Under the pieces are notes generated by a model. The model worked only from the letters and a program-made list of their open reading frames with translations, had not been told where the DNA came from and did no database searches. The position numbers and the translations under genes are program-made. Positions 50,312-59,057 of a stretch of DNA of 64,000 bases are shown one piece after another (position 1 is the stretch's first letter; each line of letters starts with the position of its first letter). The stretch lies in assembly GCF_016862955.1 (NCBI RefSeq), contig NZ_BONY01000028.1, positions 1 to 64,000 on the forward strand. Reading direction: 5' to 3'. The stretch comes from Rhizocola hellebori. GTDB lineage: Bacteria > Actinomycetota > Actinomycetes > Mycobacteriales > Micromonosporaceae.

Positions 50312-51474
50312 GCATCCTCCTGGAGCGCGCTCAGATCGACCTCAACGCCGAGGCCGGGAAGGTGGGGCAGGGCAAAGCTCACCGGGCCGCCGGGCAGTCC
50401 GGTGGTGAGGATGGTGTTGGCGACAGCCATGGTGCCGGGCTGGAACTCGAAAGCGGGCATGTTCTCGATGGCGGCGCTCACATGCAGACCGGCCGCGACG
50501 GCGACGCCCAGGCCGACCGAGTGGTGCGGGGCCACCGGGAGGTGGTGGGAGTCGGCGAGCGCGGCGATGGCCATGGCCTCGGTGATCCCGGTCCGCCCGA
50601 CATCGGGCTGGCAGAGGTCGACCGCGCGGGCCTGGATCCATTCGCGGAACTCGTACCGGTTGCGCATCGCCTCCCCGACCGCGATCGGTGTCATCAGCGC
50701 GGCGGCAAGTTCCCTATGCGCGGCAACGTCTTCAGGCGCAAGGGGGGCCTCGAAGAACCAGGCGTTCCGCTCATCGAGCCCGCGCCCGAGGCGCAGCGCG
50801 TCGGCGAGCGAGTAGGCCCAATGCGCGTCCACGGCGACCCGCAGCGAGGGGTGTGCCGCGCGGACCGCGTCGAAGGTGGCCAGGTCGCGCTCGACCCCGT
50901 AACCGAGGTGCAGCTTGATGGCGCGAACCCCCTGGGCGGCCCACTGCCCGGCCAGCTCCGCACGCTCCGCGTCGGTGGGCTTGGGCAGCCCGGACACGTA
51001 GGTGGGGATGTCCTCGCGGAACGCGCCGCCGAGCAGGGCGTGCACGGGGAGGCCGAAGGTCTTGCCGGTGACGTCCCAGAGCGCGATGTCGACCGCGGCG
51101 AGGGCGTCGGCCTGATGCCCGGCCAGGTGGCCGCGCTCGCGCATGAGCCCGCTGAGTTTCGTCCAAAGAGGACGGACGCGGGTGGGGTTCTCGCCGATCA
51201 GAACGGGGCGCAACAGCCGGTCGACGATGGCCTTGACCACCTCGGGGGCGACCGGTGCCAGCGCTTCACCCCAGCCGAAGGTGCCGTCGTCGCAAGTGAT
51301 CCGCACCAGCAGCGTCTCGAACCGGTCGGAGTAGAGGCTGCGCCACGGCGGGCGCAGGTAGTAGTCCGAGCTGTCCACTTTGTCCGGACGGGCACCCAGG
51401 TAGGGGGTCGGCGCCCGCAGCTTGACCACATAAGACTCCACCTCCACGACCTTTTGGTTGACGGCTTGCAACAT
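50308..51474 (-). CDS. Enolase-superfamily sugar-acid dehydratase (mandelate racemase type)
   Basis: Member of the mandelate racemase group, 388 aa. The capping domain ends near residue 125; the barrel has AIKLHLGYG with a KXH base motif, metal ligands Asp in RVAVDAHWAYS, Glu in WFFEAPL and Glu in PIAVGEAM, then the His-Asp dyad in QPDVGRTGITE and APHHSVGLG. All three metal ligands are canonical. It should dehydrate an aldonate or uronate-derived acid to a 2-keto-3-deoxy acid. ATG 51474 is chosen; TTG 51504 would overlap promoter sequence. It heads the minus-strand arm, 55 bases from the divergent iclR gene. Confidence 0.88.
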   Translation of the reverse strand: MLQAVNQKVVEVESYVVKLRAPTPYLGARPDKVDSSDYYLRPPWRSLYSDRFETLLVRITCDDGTFGWGEALAPVAPEVVKAIVDRLLRPVLIGENPTRVRPLWTKLSGLMRERGHLAGHQADALAAVDIALWDVTGKTFGLPVHALLGGAFREDIPTYVSGLPKPTDAERAELAGQWAAQGVRAIKLHLGYGVERDLATFDAVRAAHPSLRVAVDAHWAYSLADALRLGRGLDERNAWFFEAPLAPEDVAAHRELAAALMTPIAVGEAMRNRYEFREWIQARAVDLCQPDVGRTGITEAMAIAALADSHHLPVAPHHSVGLGVAVAAGLHVSAAIENMPAFEFQPGTMAVANTILTTGLPGGPVSFALPHLPGLGVEVDLSALQEDA

Positions 51475-51529
51475 GCGGGATATCTTTCCGTACCACGCAA
51501 GCAACTTTCAAGAGCGAGTCAGGAGAAAC

Positions 51530-52327
51530 ATGGCCGCGGAGTCTGGAAGTAACCAGAGCGTCGAAAAGGCCCTTGGCGTGCTGCGCGTGTTCACTGCCGG
51601 CCGTGCTGAGCTGCGCGTTTCCGACGTGGCCAAGGCGGCTGAGTTGACTTTGTCGACAGCTTCCCGGCTGCTGGCGACCCTCGAGACCGCCGGATTCGTC
51701 GACCGCGACCCGGTCAGCGGGCTCTACCGCCTCGGCCTGGACATGGTCTCCCTGGGTGGCGCGGTCCTCAACAACCACCCGGTGCATCGCGAGGCGCGCC
51801 AGATCGCGCAGAACCTCGCGGCTGAGCTGGGTCTGGGCGCCAACGTCGCGGTGCGGCGCGCAGACCAGCTCTTCTATCTGCTCAACTTCGAGGGCCGGCA
51901 GGCGCCGCGCTCTTTCGTGCTCACCGGGCAGCGCAATCCGTTGCACGCCACCGGTTTGGGCAAGGCCCTGCTCAGCGGGCTCACCGCGCAGGAAAGGCGC
52001 ACCCTGCTGCCGACCCTGACCCCCTATACCAACCGCACCCTGACCTCACATGAGGCCCTCGACGAGGAGCTGGCCAAGTCCACGGCGCGCGGCTACTCCA
52101 CGGAGGTGGAGGAGCTGGCGCACGGCAGGGCTTGCGTTGCCGCCGCAATCCGGGACAGTTCGGGCGCAGTGATCGCCGGCCTGTCCGTATCCGGCCCACT
52201 GTCTGCAATCGACTTGCAGAATAGAGAGCAAGCCCTGGCCAGCACCGTGATCGAAGCAGCCGACTCGATCAGCATCGGCCTCGGCTACGTCGGCCCCCAC
52301 CCCATCCCCGCCCTGGCCGTCGCATGA
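51530..52327 (+). CDS. IclR-family regulator of the sugar-acid locus
   Basis: Regulator of 265 aa. N-terminal winged helix (SVEKALGVLRVFTAGRAELR, VSDVAKAAELTLSTASRLLATLE at about 31-53) and C-terminal effector domain (ANVAVRRADQLFYLLNFEG, GLGKALLSGLTAQER, VAAAIRDSSGAVIAGLSVSG). It lies between two divergent arms for sugar-acid use and is the natural candidate to control both; family members respond to acids such as KDG. ATG 51530 has AGGAGAAAC upstream; longer in-frame starts lack one. Its stop overlaps the permease start (ATGA), so it is part of the plus-strand operon. Confidence 0.9.
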   Translation: MAAESGSNQSVEKALGVLRVFTAGRAELRVSDVAKAAELTLSTASRLLATLETAGFVDRDPVSGLYRLGLDMVSLGGAVLNNHPVHREARQIAQNLAAELGLGANVAVRRADQLFYLLNFEGRQAPRSFVLTGQRNPLHATGLGKALLSGLTAQERRTLLPTLTPYTNRTLTSHEALDEELAKSTARGYSTEVEELAHGRACVAAAIRDSSGAVIAGLSVSGPLSAIDLQNREQALASTVIEAADSISIGLGYVGPHPIPALAVA

Positions 52328-53196
52328 AGCAGGGGCGGTCGCTGTCCAACGGCACGTTTGGGTTCCTGCTGACGCTGCCGGCGGTGGTGCTGTTCGGGGC
52401 GATCGTGCTCTATCCGCTGATCGGCTCGCTGACCACCAGCGTGTTCGAGCAGAGCCTGGTCGCGCCCGGGCGCGCCTTCGTCGGGCTGGAGAACTTCCGG
52501 CACGTGCTGGCCTACGACTTCTGGCCGGTGCTGCAGAACACGCTCGTGTTCACCGGGGCCGGCACGCTCGCGCCGTTCGTCATTGGGTTCGCGCTTGCAC
52601 TTGCGCTCAACTCGAAGATGAAGGGGCGCGCGATCCTGCGCGGGGCGTTCCTGTTCCCCTGGGTGATCCCCGGTGTCGTGGTCTCCTTCGCCTGGCTGTG
52701 GATTTTCAACGCGAACTACGGCTTGCTCAACGGGATCCTGGTCCGGCTGGGACTTATCGACGCTCCGGTCAGCTGGCTGGGCGAGCCCGGTACCGCGATG
52801 ATGGCCATTGTCGTGGCCAAAACCTGGGCCAGCTTCCCCTGGATCATGGTGATGCTGCTGGCGGGCCTGCAGACCGTTCCCGAGGTGCTGCACGAGGCGG
52901 CCGCGATCGACGGCGCGGGCACGGTGCGCCGCTTCTGGCACGTCACGCTGCCCCACCTGCGCGGCATCATCGGCGTCGTCGTCCTGCTCGAACTGATCTG
53001 GAACTTCCAGCATTTCGACACCATCTACGTGCTCACCGGGGGCGGCCCGGCCGGGGCCACCACCACCTTCGCCGTGGCTGTCTACGAAACGGCTTTCAAG
53101 GGTTTCGACCTTGGGCAGGCCGGAGCGCTTGGCGCGCTTTGGATGCTGCTGCTCTCCGTCCTGGTCGTCGTCTACGTGAAGGTGGCCGAACGGTGA
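52324..53196 (+). CDS. Sugar ABC importer permease, MalF type
   Basis: Membrane permease of 290 aa with about six helices. The EAA loop LHEAAAIDGAGTVRRFWHVTLPHLRG (about 190-215) contacts the ATPase. It belongs to the carbohydrate uptake transporter 1 group. No ATPase gene lies in the operon, so it probably shares an MsiK-type ATPase encoded elsewhere, as is usual in actinomycetes (inference). It overlaps iclR at its start and the second permease at its end by four bases each. Confidence 0.92.
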   Translation: MKQGRSLSNGTFGFLLTLPAVVLFGAIVLYPLIGSLTTSVFEQSLVAPGRAFVGLENFRHVLAYDFWPVLQNTLVFTGAGTLAPFVIGFALALALNSKMKGRAILRGAFLFPWVIPGVVVSFAWLWIFNANYGLLNGILVRLGLIDAPVSWLGEPGTAMMAIVVAKTWASFPWIMVMLLAGLQTVPEVLHEAAAIDGAGTVRRFWHVTLPHLRGIIGVVVLLELIWNFQHFDTIYVLTGGGPAGATTTFAVAVYETAFKGFDLGQAGALGALWMLLLSVLVVVYVKVAER

Positions 53197-53999
53197 CAAA
53201 GCGAATTACGGTCTTCATCATCGGGGTGTTCGCCTTCGGCCCGGTCTACTGGCTGCTGGTCACCGCGCTGACCCCGACCGCCGAGGTGTTCACGTTTCCG
53301 CCTCGCCTGTGGCCCAAAACGGTGACGCTGGAACACTTCGCGAACCTCGCCGACAACCCGGCCCTGCTGCGCTACCTGACCAACAGCGTCATCGTGGCGA
53401 GCCTGACCGCGTTGCTCACCGTGCTTATCTCTTCCTACACCGCCTATTCGTTCTCGAAGTTCCGCTATCGGGGCCGCAAGTCGTTGATGTATCTCATCCT
53501 GGCCTCCCAAATGTTTCCGCAGGCGCTGCTCCTCATCACGCTTTACCTGGTGTTCTCCGCTTTCGGAATGCTCAACTCCTATCTAGCACTCATCCTTTCC
53601 TTCACCACTTTCACGCTGCCGTTGTGCGTGTGGATGCTCAAAGGCTTCTTCGACACCATTCCCGATGAGCTGCTGGAAGCGGCCAAAGTGGACGGTGCCG
53701 GGCAGGGCTCGATCATCCATCGCATCCTGCTCCCGGTTTCCCTGCCGGGGCTGGTCGCCACCGGGCTGTTCGCCTTCATCCGGGGCTGGAACGACTTCAT
53801 TTTCGCGCTGACCCTCGCCGGCCCGGACAAGCAAACGCTGCCGCCGGGTCTTGTCAACACCTACCTGGGCGAGTTCCAGGCGGCCTGGCCCGATCTGATG
53901 GCCGCCTCGCTCGTCGTCTCCCTCCCCGTCGTCATCGGGTTCGTCATCCTGCAGCGCTACCTCGTCGCCGGCCTTGTCAGCGGCGCGGTCAAGGGCTGA
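53193..53999 (+). CDS. Sugar ABC importer permease, MalG type
   Basis: Second permease of 268 aa, about six helices. The EAA loop DELLEAAKVDGAGQGSIIHR and the ending LQRYLVAGLVSGAVKG are characteristic of MalG-type subunits, including the AGLxxGAVKG tail. The GTG start overlaps the stop of the first permease (GTGA). A reading frame extending upstream to 52698 overlaps that gene and has no homology. Confidence 0.92.
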   Translation: MTKRITVFIIGVFAFGPVYWLLVTALTPTAEVFTFPPRLWPKTVTLEHFANLADNPALLRYLTNSVIVASLTALLTVLISSYTAYSFSKFRYRGRKSLMYLILASQMFPQALLLITLYLVFSAFGMLNSYLALILSFTTFTLPLCVWMLKGFFDTIPDELLEAAKVDGAGQGSIIHRILLPVSLPGLVATGLFAFIRGWNDFIFALTLAGPDKQTLPPGLVNTYLGEFQAAWPDLMAASLVVSLPVVIGFVILQRYLVAGLVSGAVKG

Positions 54000-54023
54000 G
54001 CTGTCCTTTGAAAGCGAGTCGAA

Positions 54024-55298
54024 ATGTCCATCTCCAGAAGAGGCTTCCTCACCGTCGCGGCTGCCGGGGCGCTCGCGGCTTGCGCACCTTCCACTCCGGC
54101 GCCGACACCCGTTGCCGATCCGCTGAAAGATGATGGGGTCAAGGACTTCAACTTCACCGCGTGGTCGCTGAACGAGGCGTCCACCAAGGACGCGTTGCAA
54201 GCGATGGTGGACGGTTACGCCTCCACCAACACCGCGAAGATTACGACCGCGTCGTATCCGTACAACGACTACTTGAACCAGGTGCTGCTTCAGGTACGCG
54301 GCGGCACGCTGACCGGCGCGGTGCAGGTGGACGTCGCGTGGCTGGCAACCCTTGCCCAGACCGGAAAACTGGTCGATCTGGCTGGGCTGGCGGGCAAGGC
54401 CGACTACACCGAGTCGTCGCTGGGCATCGGCAAGGTGGCGGGCAAGCAGTACGGCATTCCGTGGACCAGCGCGGGCATCGGCCTCATCGGCAACAAGGCC
54501 CTGCTCGACCAGGCCGGCGTGACGACCGCCCCGAAGACGATCGCCGACTTCGAGACCGCGTTGCGGGCACTCAAGGCGCTGGGCAACGGTGTGGTGCCCT
54601 ACGCCGCGATGACAAAGGTGGATCAGCTCAAGGACTTCATCGCGTGGATGTGGGCGTTCGGCTCACCGGTGGTCAAGGACGGGAAGATCGTCGTCGGTGA
54701 CGACGCGAGTGTGGAAGCCCTTGTCTGGTACAAGAAACTCTATGACGAGAAGCTGATCGCCCCTGACGTCAACCGGTTCGACGCCCGTGCGCTTTTCGCG
54801 CAGGGCAAGGTGGGCTTCTACGAGGATGCGATCGGCGGCAAGGGCGCGGTCGTCAAGGCCTCGACCGACACCGCGCTCGCCTCGAAGCTGCTGCCGGTGT
54901 CGCGGCCGGTCAAGAGTGCCAGCGACAAGCCGGCGCATCTGGCCTGGGGCCACGCGCTGGTCGTGTTGCAGGGCGCGGGCGCGGCGGCGGCGAGCCGTTT
55001 CGTCAGCGCGTTGACCAGCACCCCCAGCTACAACGGGGAGTGGTTCAGGAAGACGGGCCTGCCACCGACCACCAAGGCGGGCCTGGGCACCTCGGAGGTC
55101 AAGAACGACGCCTTCACCACGGCGTTCACCAGCGCGATCGGTGGTTTCGTCTCGGCCGACCCGTTCTGGATCTACCCGAAGTTCGCGCAGATCCAGGGCG
55201 CTCTGGCCAACGGCGTGCAGTCGGCTCTGATCAACAAGGCGACCCCGAAGGAAGCATTGGCCGCGGCCAAGTCTCAGATGGAGGCGCTGACGTCGTGA
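54024..55298 (+). CDS. Sugar ABC importer substrate-binding lipoprotein
   Basis: Extracellular binding protein of family 1, 424 aa. MSISRRGFLTVAAAGALAAC combines a twin-Arg motif with a lipobox (AAC, Cys20), so it is a Tat-type lipoprotein. The fold shows AWSLNEASTKDALQAMVDGY, VDVAWLATLAQTGKLVDLA, YGIPWTSAGIGLIGNKALLD and YEDAIGGKG. It should capture an oligosaccharide, probably one carrying a uronate given the neighbours. It follows the second permease by 24 bases and overlaps the aldolase gene (GTGA). Confidence 0.92.
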   Translation: MSISRRGFLTVAAAGALAACAPSTPAPTPVADPLKDDGVKDFNFTAWSLNEASTKDALQAMVDGYASTNTAKITTASYPYNDYLNQVLLQVRGGTLTGAVQVDVAWLATLAQTGKLVDLAGLAGKADYTESSLGIGKVAGKQYGIPWTSAGIGLIGNKALLDQAGVTTAPKTIADFETALRALKALGNGVVPYAAMTKVDQLKDFIAWMWAFGSPVVKDGKIVVGDDASVEALVWYKKLYDEKLIAPDVNRFDARALFAQGKVGFYEDAIGGKGAVVKASTDTALASKLLPVSRPVKSASDKPAHLAWGHALVVLQGAGAAAASRFVSALTSTPSYNGEWFRKTGLPPTTKAGLGTSEVKNDAFTTAFTSAIGGFVSADPFWIYPKFAQIQGALANGVQSALINKATPKEALAAAKSQMEALTS

Positions 55299-55906
55299 GA
55301 CTGATCGCCATCGTGCGACTGTCCACACCGGACAATGTGGTCCGCGTCTGCCAGGAGCTGGTGGACGCGGGCCTGCCCGGGGTCGAAGTCACGCTGAACA
55401 CCCCGGGTGCGCTGGCGGCCATCGGCGCGCTCGGGGGCGCGGTGGGCGCGGGCAGTGTCCGCACCGCGGCGCAGGCGCGAGACGCGCAGAACGCGGGCGC
55501 CGCGTTCCTGGTCACTCCGACGACCAAGCCCGAAGTGTTAAGGGCGGCAAGCGTTCCCGTGGTCTGCGGGGCGCTCACCCCGACCGAGATCGACCTGGCC
55601 TCGTCCAGCGGGGCCGCCTACGTCAAGGTGTTCCCGGCTTCCGCGATGGGGCCGGGCTATGTCAAAGAGGTGCTCGCACCGATGCCGGAGCTCAAGCTCA
55701 TCCCGACCGGCGGTGTCACGCTCGCCAACATCGGCGACTACGCCCAAGCTGGAGCCGTCGGCGTGGGCGTGGGAAGTGCTCTGGTCACCGAGGACATTGT
55801 GGAGCTGCGCCGCAGAGCGAAGCTGTTCATCGAGGCGGCTGAAGCGGCGTGGCGGCCTCGGAGCTCTCCCTTGGCGGATCCGCAGCTTGGGCGGACCGCC
55901 GGGTGA
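55295..55906 (+). CDS. eda: KDPG/KHG aldolase-like enzyme
   Basis: Class I aldolase of 203 aa. Catalytic residues of the KDPG family are visible: Glu in PGVEVTLNTP (about 38-47), the Schiff-base Lys in AYVKVFPASAMG (about 111) and the Gly-rich phosphate region IPTGGVTLANIGDY. It would split 2-keto-3-deoxy-6-phosphogluconate or -galactonate into pyruvate and glyceraldehyde 3-phosphate, closing the pathway begun by the dehydratases and KDG kinase. GTG 55295 overlaps the stop of the binding-protein gene and has GGAGG upstream. Confidence 0.88.
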   Translation: MRLIAIVRLSTPDNVVRVCQELVDAGLPGVEVTLNTPGALAAIGALGGAVGAGSVRTAAQARDAQNAGAAFLVTPTTKPEVLRAASVPVVCGALTPTEIDLASSSGAAYVKVFPASAMGPGYVKEVLAPMPELKLIPTGGVTLANIGDYAQAGAVGVGVGSALVTEDIVELRRRAKLFIEAAEAAWRPRSSPLADPQLGRTAG

Positions 55907-56763
55907 GGGCCTTGGCCGAGCTAGCGGCTGTTGCACGGCGAACGCTCGACTACCCCTACAAGATGTGGGGATTCGGCGAGGGAATGGCGCTGCTCGGCCT
56001 GCTGCGGGCAGGCGACCTTTTGCGCCGTGCCGAGTGGATCGACTTTGTGGCCGACCTGGTCGGGCCTACACTGCACGTCGCGCCGTCGCCGCTGGATCAT
56101 CTCATCCCGCTCGAAGTTCTGGTGGAGCTCAAGCGTTTGCGGCCCGCGCTGGACATCGCCGACGCGACACAGCGGTTCGTGCGCGCCGCGACGGCGGGGC
56201 CGCACCGCCCCGATCTGGCCGGCCTGTCCACCCAGATCTGGGTCGACTGCCTGCACACCGACGGCCCCGGGCTGATGCTCGCCGGTCACCGGCAGGCGGC
56301 CGCCATTGCGGTGCAGCTCGGATGTGACCGCATGCAGCACGCCAGCGGCCTTTTCTCCCATGGCTTTGAGGTGGGTACCGGAAAAGCCAACGCGGTGCAC
56401 TGGGGCCGTGGCCAGGGTTGGGCCCTGCACGGCCTGACCGCCGTCGACTCGCCCCACACCGCGAAGTTGTTGGACGCGCTGGCCCGTCACGAAGAAGACG
56501 GCAGCTGGCGCACCGTCGTCGACGACCAAGCCGCGCCCATCGAGCACAGCGTTTCCGCCCTCGTCGCCTCGGCCGTGCCACACACGCCGCTGGGCGAGCG
56601 CGCCCTGCGCGCCGCCCTCGCCGCCCTGGACTCCGATGGCGGCCTGCCCGTTTCCAGCGCCACCCCGGTCGGGTCCTATCTGGACCGCGAAACCGGCGTC
56701 TACCCCTGGGGCCAAGGCCCGCTCCTGCTGGCGTTGCTGCATATCGAAGGAAGTGAACGGTGA
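55903..56763 (+). CDS. GH88/GH105-like unsaturated uronyl hydrolase, short
   Basis: Predicted intracellular glycosidase with an alpha/alpha barrel, 286 aa. The family pattern includes YKMWGFGEGMALLGLLRAG near the start, QIWVDCLHTDGPGLMLAG with the likely catalytic Asp, GLFSHGFE, HWGRGQGWALHGLT and ETGVYPWGQGPLLLALLH. GH88/105 enzymes hydrate the 4,5-unsaturated uronate left by polysaccharide lyases. It is about 80 residues shorter than YteR-type enzymes. GTG 55903 is preferred because it overlaps the upstream stop (GTGA) like its neighbours; GTG 55849 would give 304 aa. No lyase gene is in the window. Confidence 0.8.
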   Translation: MRALAELAAVARRTLDYPYKMWGFGEGMALLGLLRAGDLLRRAEWIDFVADLVGPTLHVAPSPLDHLIPLEVLVELKRLRPALDIADATQRFVRAATAGPHRPDLAGLSTQIWVDCLHTDGPGLMLAGHRQAAAIAVQLGCDRMQHASGLFSHGFEVGTGKANAVHWGRGQGWALHGLTAVDSPHTAKLLDALARHEEDGSWRTVVDDQAAPIEHSVSALVASAVPHTPLGERALRAALAALDSDGGLPVSSATPVGSYLDRETGVYPWGQGPLLLALLHIEGSER

Positions 56764-57902
56764 AGGTGTCGCGGGTGGAGGCGTTCGCGGTCAGGGCGGC
56801 GCAGGAGGGCCAGTACTGGGGAGCGCAGGCGTGGTCGGCCGCGTCCGACGCGAGCCAGGCGCGGCGGCGCTTCATCTACTCCGATCGGGTGGAGACCGTG
56901 CTGGTGCGGCTGGAGACCAGCGATGGCGTGGTCGGCTGGGGCGAGTCGAAAGCGCCGGTAGGCGCGGTGGTGACGGCGAAGCTGGTGGAAGAACTGCTCA
57001 CGCCGATCGTGCTCGGGACCCGGGTGGACGAGATCACGCTCACCTGGGACCGGATGTACACGGGGATGCGGGTTCGCGGCCACGATGCCGGCTTCTGGCT
57101 GGAAGCACTGTCCGGTGTGGACATCGCGCTGTGGGATGCCTGGGCGCGCACGCTGAACCAGCCTTTGCACACGCTGATCGGCGGCCGGTACCGCGAATCG
57201 GTCCCCGTTTACGCCTCCGGGATCCCGGCCGGGCTCGGCGTGCAGGCCGCACACGAGCGCGCCCTGCAATACCGCGAGCGCGGGTTCCGCGCGACCAAGG
57301 TGGCCATCGGCAACGACCCCCGCCAGGACGTCGCCGTGGTCGAGGCGGTCCGCGACGTGTTCGACGAGGTCTACGCCGACGCGGCCGGCACCTACGACCT
57401 GCCGCAGGCGCTGGCCGTGGGCCGTGAGCTGACCCAGCTGCGGGTCGGCTTCTTCGAGATGCCCATCGCCCCCGAATACGTCGACGGGTACGCGACCCTG
57501 GCGGCCAAGCTCGACATCCCCCTCGCGCTCGACTCGCTGCCCAACCGGTACAGGGCGATGGAATTCCTCAAACGCGGCGCGCTGCACGTCCTGCAACCGG
57601 ACGTGTGCCGCGCCGGTGGGATCACCGAGCTGATGCGCATCGCCCAGCTCGCCGATTCCTTTGGCGCGCAAGCCACCCCGCACGTGAGCATCGGCTCGGC
57701 CGTGCACTTCGCGGCGAGCCTGCAATGCGCCGCGGCCATCCCCAACTTCACCGTGATGGAGCACTGGGCGGGCGTCAACCCGCTCGGCGAGCCGATCGCG
57801 GCCGACCATCTTGACCCTGTCCAGGGCGTGCGTGTGGTCCCTCACGCGCCGGGCCTGGGCATCACCGTCGACGAAACGGCGGTGCGTCACCTGTCCCACT
57901 GA
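56760..57902 (+). CDS. Enolase-superfamily dehydratase, second copy, divergent active site
   Basis: Mandelate racemase-like enzyme of 380 aa. The barrel has ATKVAIG where the second base Lys of KXK is Ala; metal ligands are Asp in VYADAAGTYD, Glu in FFEMPIAP and probably Asp in LALDSLPNRY instead of Glu; the His-Asp dyad is kept in QPDVCRAGGITE and TPHVSIGSAVH. It may act as a dehydratase or epimerase on another sugar acid than the enzyme at 50308. GTG 56760 overlaps the GH88-like stop (GTGA). The GH16 gene follows after 15 bases. Confidence 0.86.
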   Translation: MKVSRVEAFAVRAAQEGQYWGAQAWSAASDASQARRRFIYSDRVETVLVRLETSDGVVGWGESKAPVGAVVTAKLVEELLTPIVLGTRVDEITLTWDRMYTGMRVRGHDAGFWLEALSGVDIALWDAWARTLNQPLHTLIGGRYRESVPVYASGIPAGLGVQAAHERALQYRERGFRATKVAIGNDPRQDVAVVEAVRDVFDEVYADAAGTYDLPQALAVGRELTQLRVGFFEMPIAPEYVDGYATLAAKLDIPLALDSLPNRYRAMEFLKRGALHVLQPDVCRAGGITELMRIAQLADSFGAQATPHVSIGSAVHFAASLQCAAAIPNFTVMEHWAGVNPLGEPIAADHLDPVQGVRVVPHAPGLGITVDETAVRHLSH

Positions 57903-57917
57903 ACAAAAGGAGAACGA

Positions 57918-59057
57918 ATGCGCAAGCTCGCCCTCGCTTTAGCCCTGATTCTTCTCATCCCCACACCCGCCTACGCCGATCCGGTCGGCGGCACCGGCTG
58001 GACACTCGCCTTCAACGACGACTTCAACGGCACCGCCGTGGACACGGCGAAGTGGAATTTCCGTACCGACGTCAAGGGTTTCAGCGCCCAGCGACCGGAG
58101 AACGTGACGGTCTCGGGCGGGTTGATGAGCATCAACCTCAAACAGGAGTCCTTCGGCGGCAAGAGCTTCACCGGTGGTGGCCTGATCAGCAAGCAGGGCT
58201 TGCGCTACGGCTACTACGAGACGCGCGCCAAACTGAACGACGGGGTCGGCTGGCACACCTCGTTCTGGGCCATGGCGGGCGACGGCAGCACGACGTTCGG
58301 GCCGGAACGCCGTACCGAGATAGATGGTTTTGAAATTGATTCGAAGTCCTCGCCGACCGCGCTGAACACCATCCACTCCGGGGTGCACGCCTGGAACGGC
58401 GCCACCGATGTGCACAACGTGGGCACCACCTACAACTCCGGTCTGGACCTGAGGCAGTGGCACACCTACGGTTTCGAGTGGTCGGAGACATCGGTGAAGT
58501 TCTACGTGGACGGTGTGCTCAAGCACACCGCCGCCTACACCCCGACCCAGTGGACGCACGACCACATCAACATCTGGCTCACCAGCATCGGCTACGGCAC
58601 CTCACCGGACCCGGCGTTCCTGCCGACCTCGGTGCAGTTCGACTACATCAAGTTCTGGCAGAAGGACTATTACGTCGACAACGACGGCCCGGGCGCCTAC
58701 GGCTACTCCGAGACCGGCACCTGGTTCGACTCCACCCTGACCGGCTGGACGGTGAACTCGCCGACCCGCTACGCCCAGTGCCACAGCGCCGGGCACACCG
58801 CGACCTGGCGGCCGAACCTGGCCCAAGCGGGCAACTATCAGGTGTTCGTGCACAAGATCGTGCACAGCGGAAGCGACACCAATGCCCGTTACGACATCGC
58901 GGGCACCACCACCTACGTCAACGGCACCGCCGGCACCACGGGCTGGGTTTCCCTTGGTACCCATGCGCTTGCAGCCGGGACGGCCAGCTCGGTGAAGCTG
59001 ACCTCCAGCGGGAGCGGATGCGCACGGGCCGACGCGGTGAAGTTCGTCCGGGTCTAG
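57918..59057 (+). CDS. Secreted GH16 hydrolase with golvesin-like C-terminal domain
   Basis: Exported endo-glycosidase of 379 aa. Signal peptide MRKLALALALILLIPTPAYA, then the GH16 jelly roll (about 27-255) with catalytic EIDGFEID: Glu134 nucleophile, Asp136, Glu139 acid/base. WHTYGFEWSETSVKFYVDG and SVQFDYIKFWQ are family marks. The C-terminal domain (about 260-379: GPGAYGYSETGTWFDST, AGNYQVFVHK, DAVKFVRV) is golvesin-like, a probable binding module. GH16 covers beta-glucans, agar, carrageenan and similar galactans. AAAGGAGAAC precedes the ATG. Codons across the catalytic motif are unusually AT-rich. It ends the IclR-locus operon. Confidence 0.92.
   Translation: MRKLALALALILLIPTPAYADPVGGTGWTLAFNDDFNGTAVDTAKWNFRTDVKGFSAQRPENVTVSGGLMSINLKQESFGGKSFTGGGLISKQGLRYGYYETRAKLNDGVGWHTSFWAMAGDGSTTFGPERRTEIDGFEIDSKSSPTALNTIHSGVHAWNGATDVHNVGTTYNSGLDLRQWHTYGFEWSETSVKFYVDGVLKHTAAYTPTQWTHDHINIWLTSIGYGTSPDPAFLPTSVQFDYIKFWQKDYYVDNDGPGAYGYSETGTWFDSTLTGWTVNSPTRYAQCHSAGHTATWRPNLAQAGNYQVFVHKIVHSGSDTNARYDIAGTTTYVNGTAGTTGWVSLGTHALAAGTASSVKLTSSGSGCARADAVKFVRV

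Noticed and set aside
51472-51507. GCTTGC/GCAAGC pair between the divergent arms as an IclR operator
   Set aside because: The arms are about 30 bases apart and short; IclR sites usually are compact, so I do not list it as a feature.
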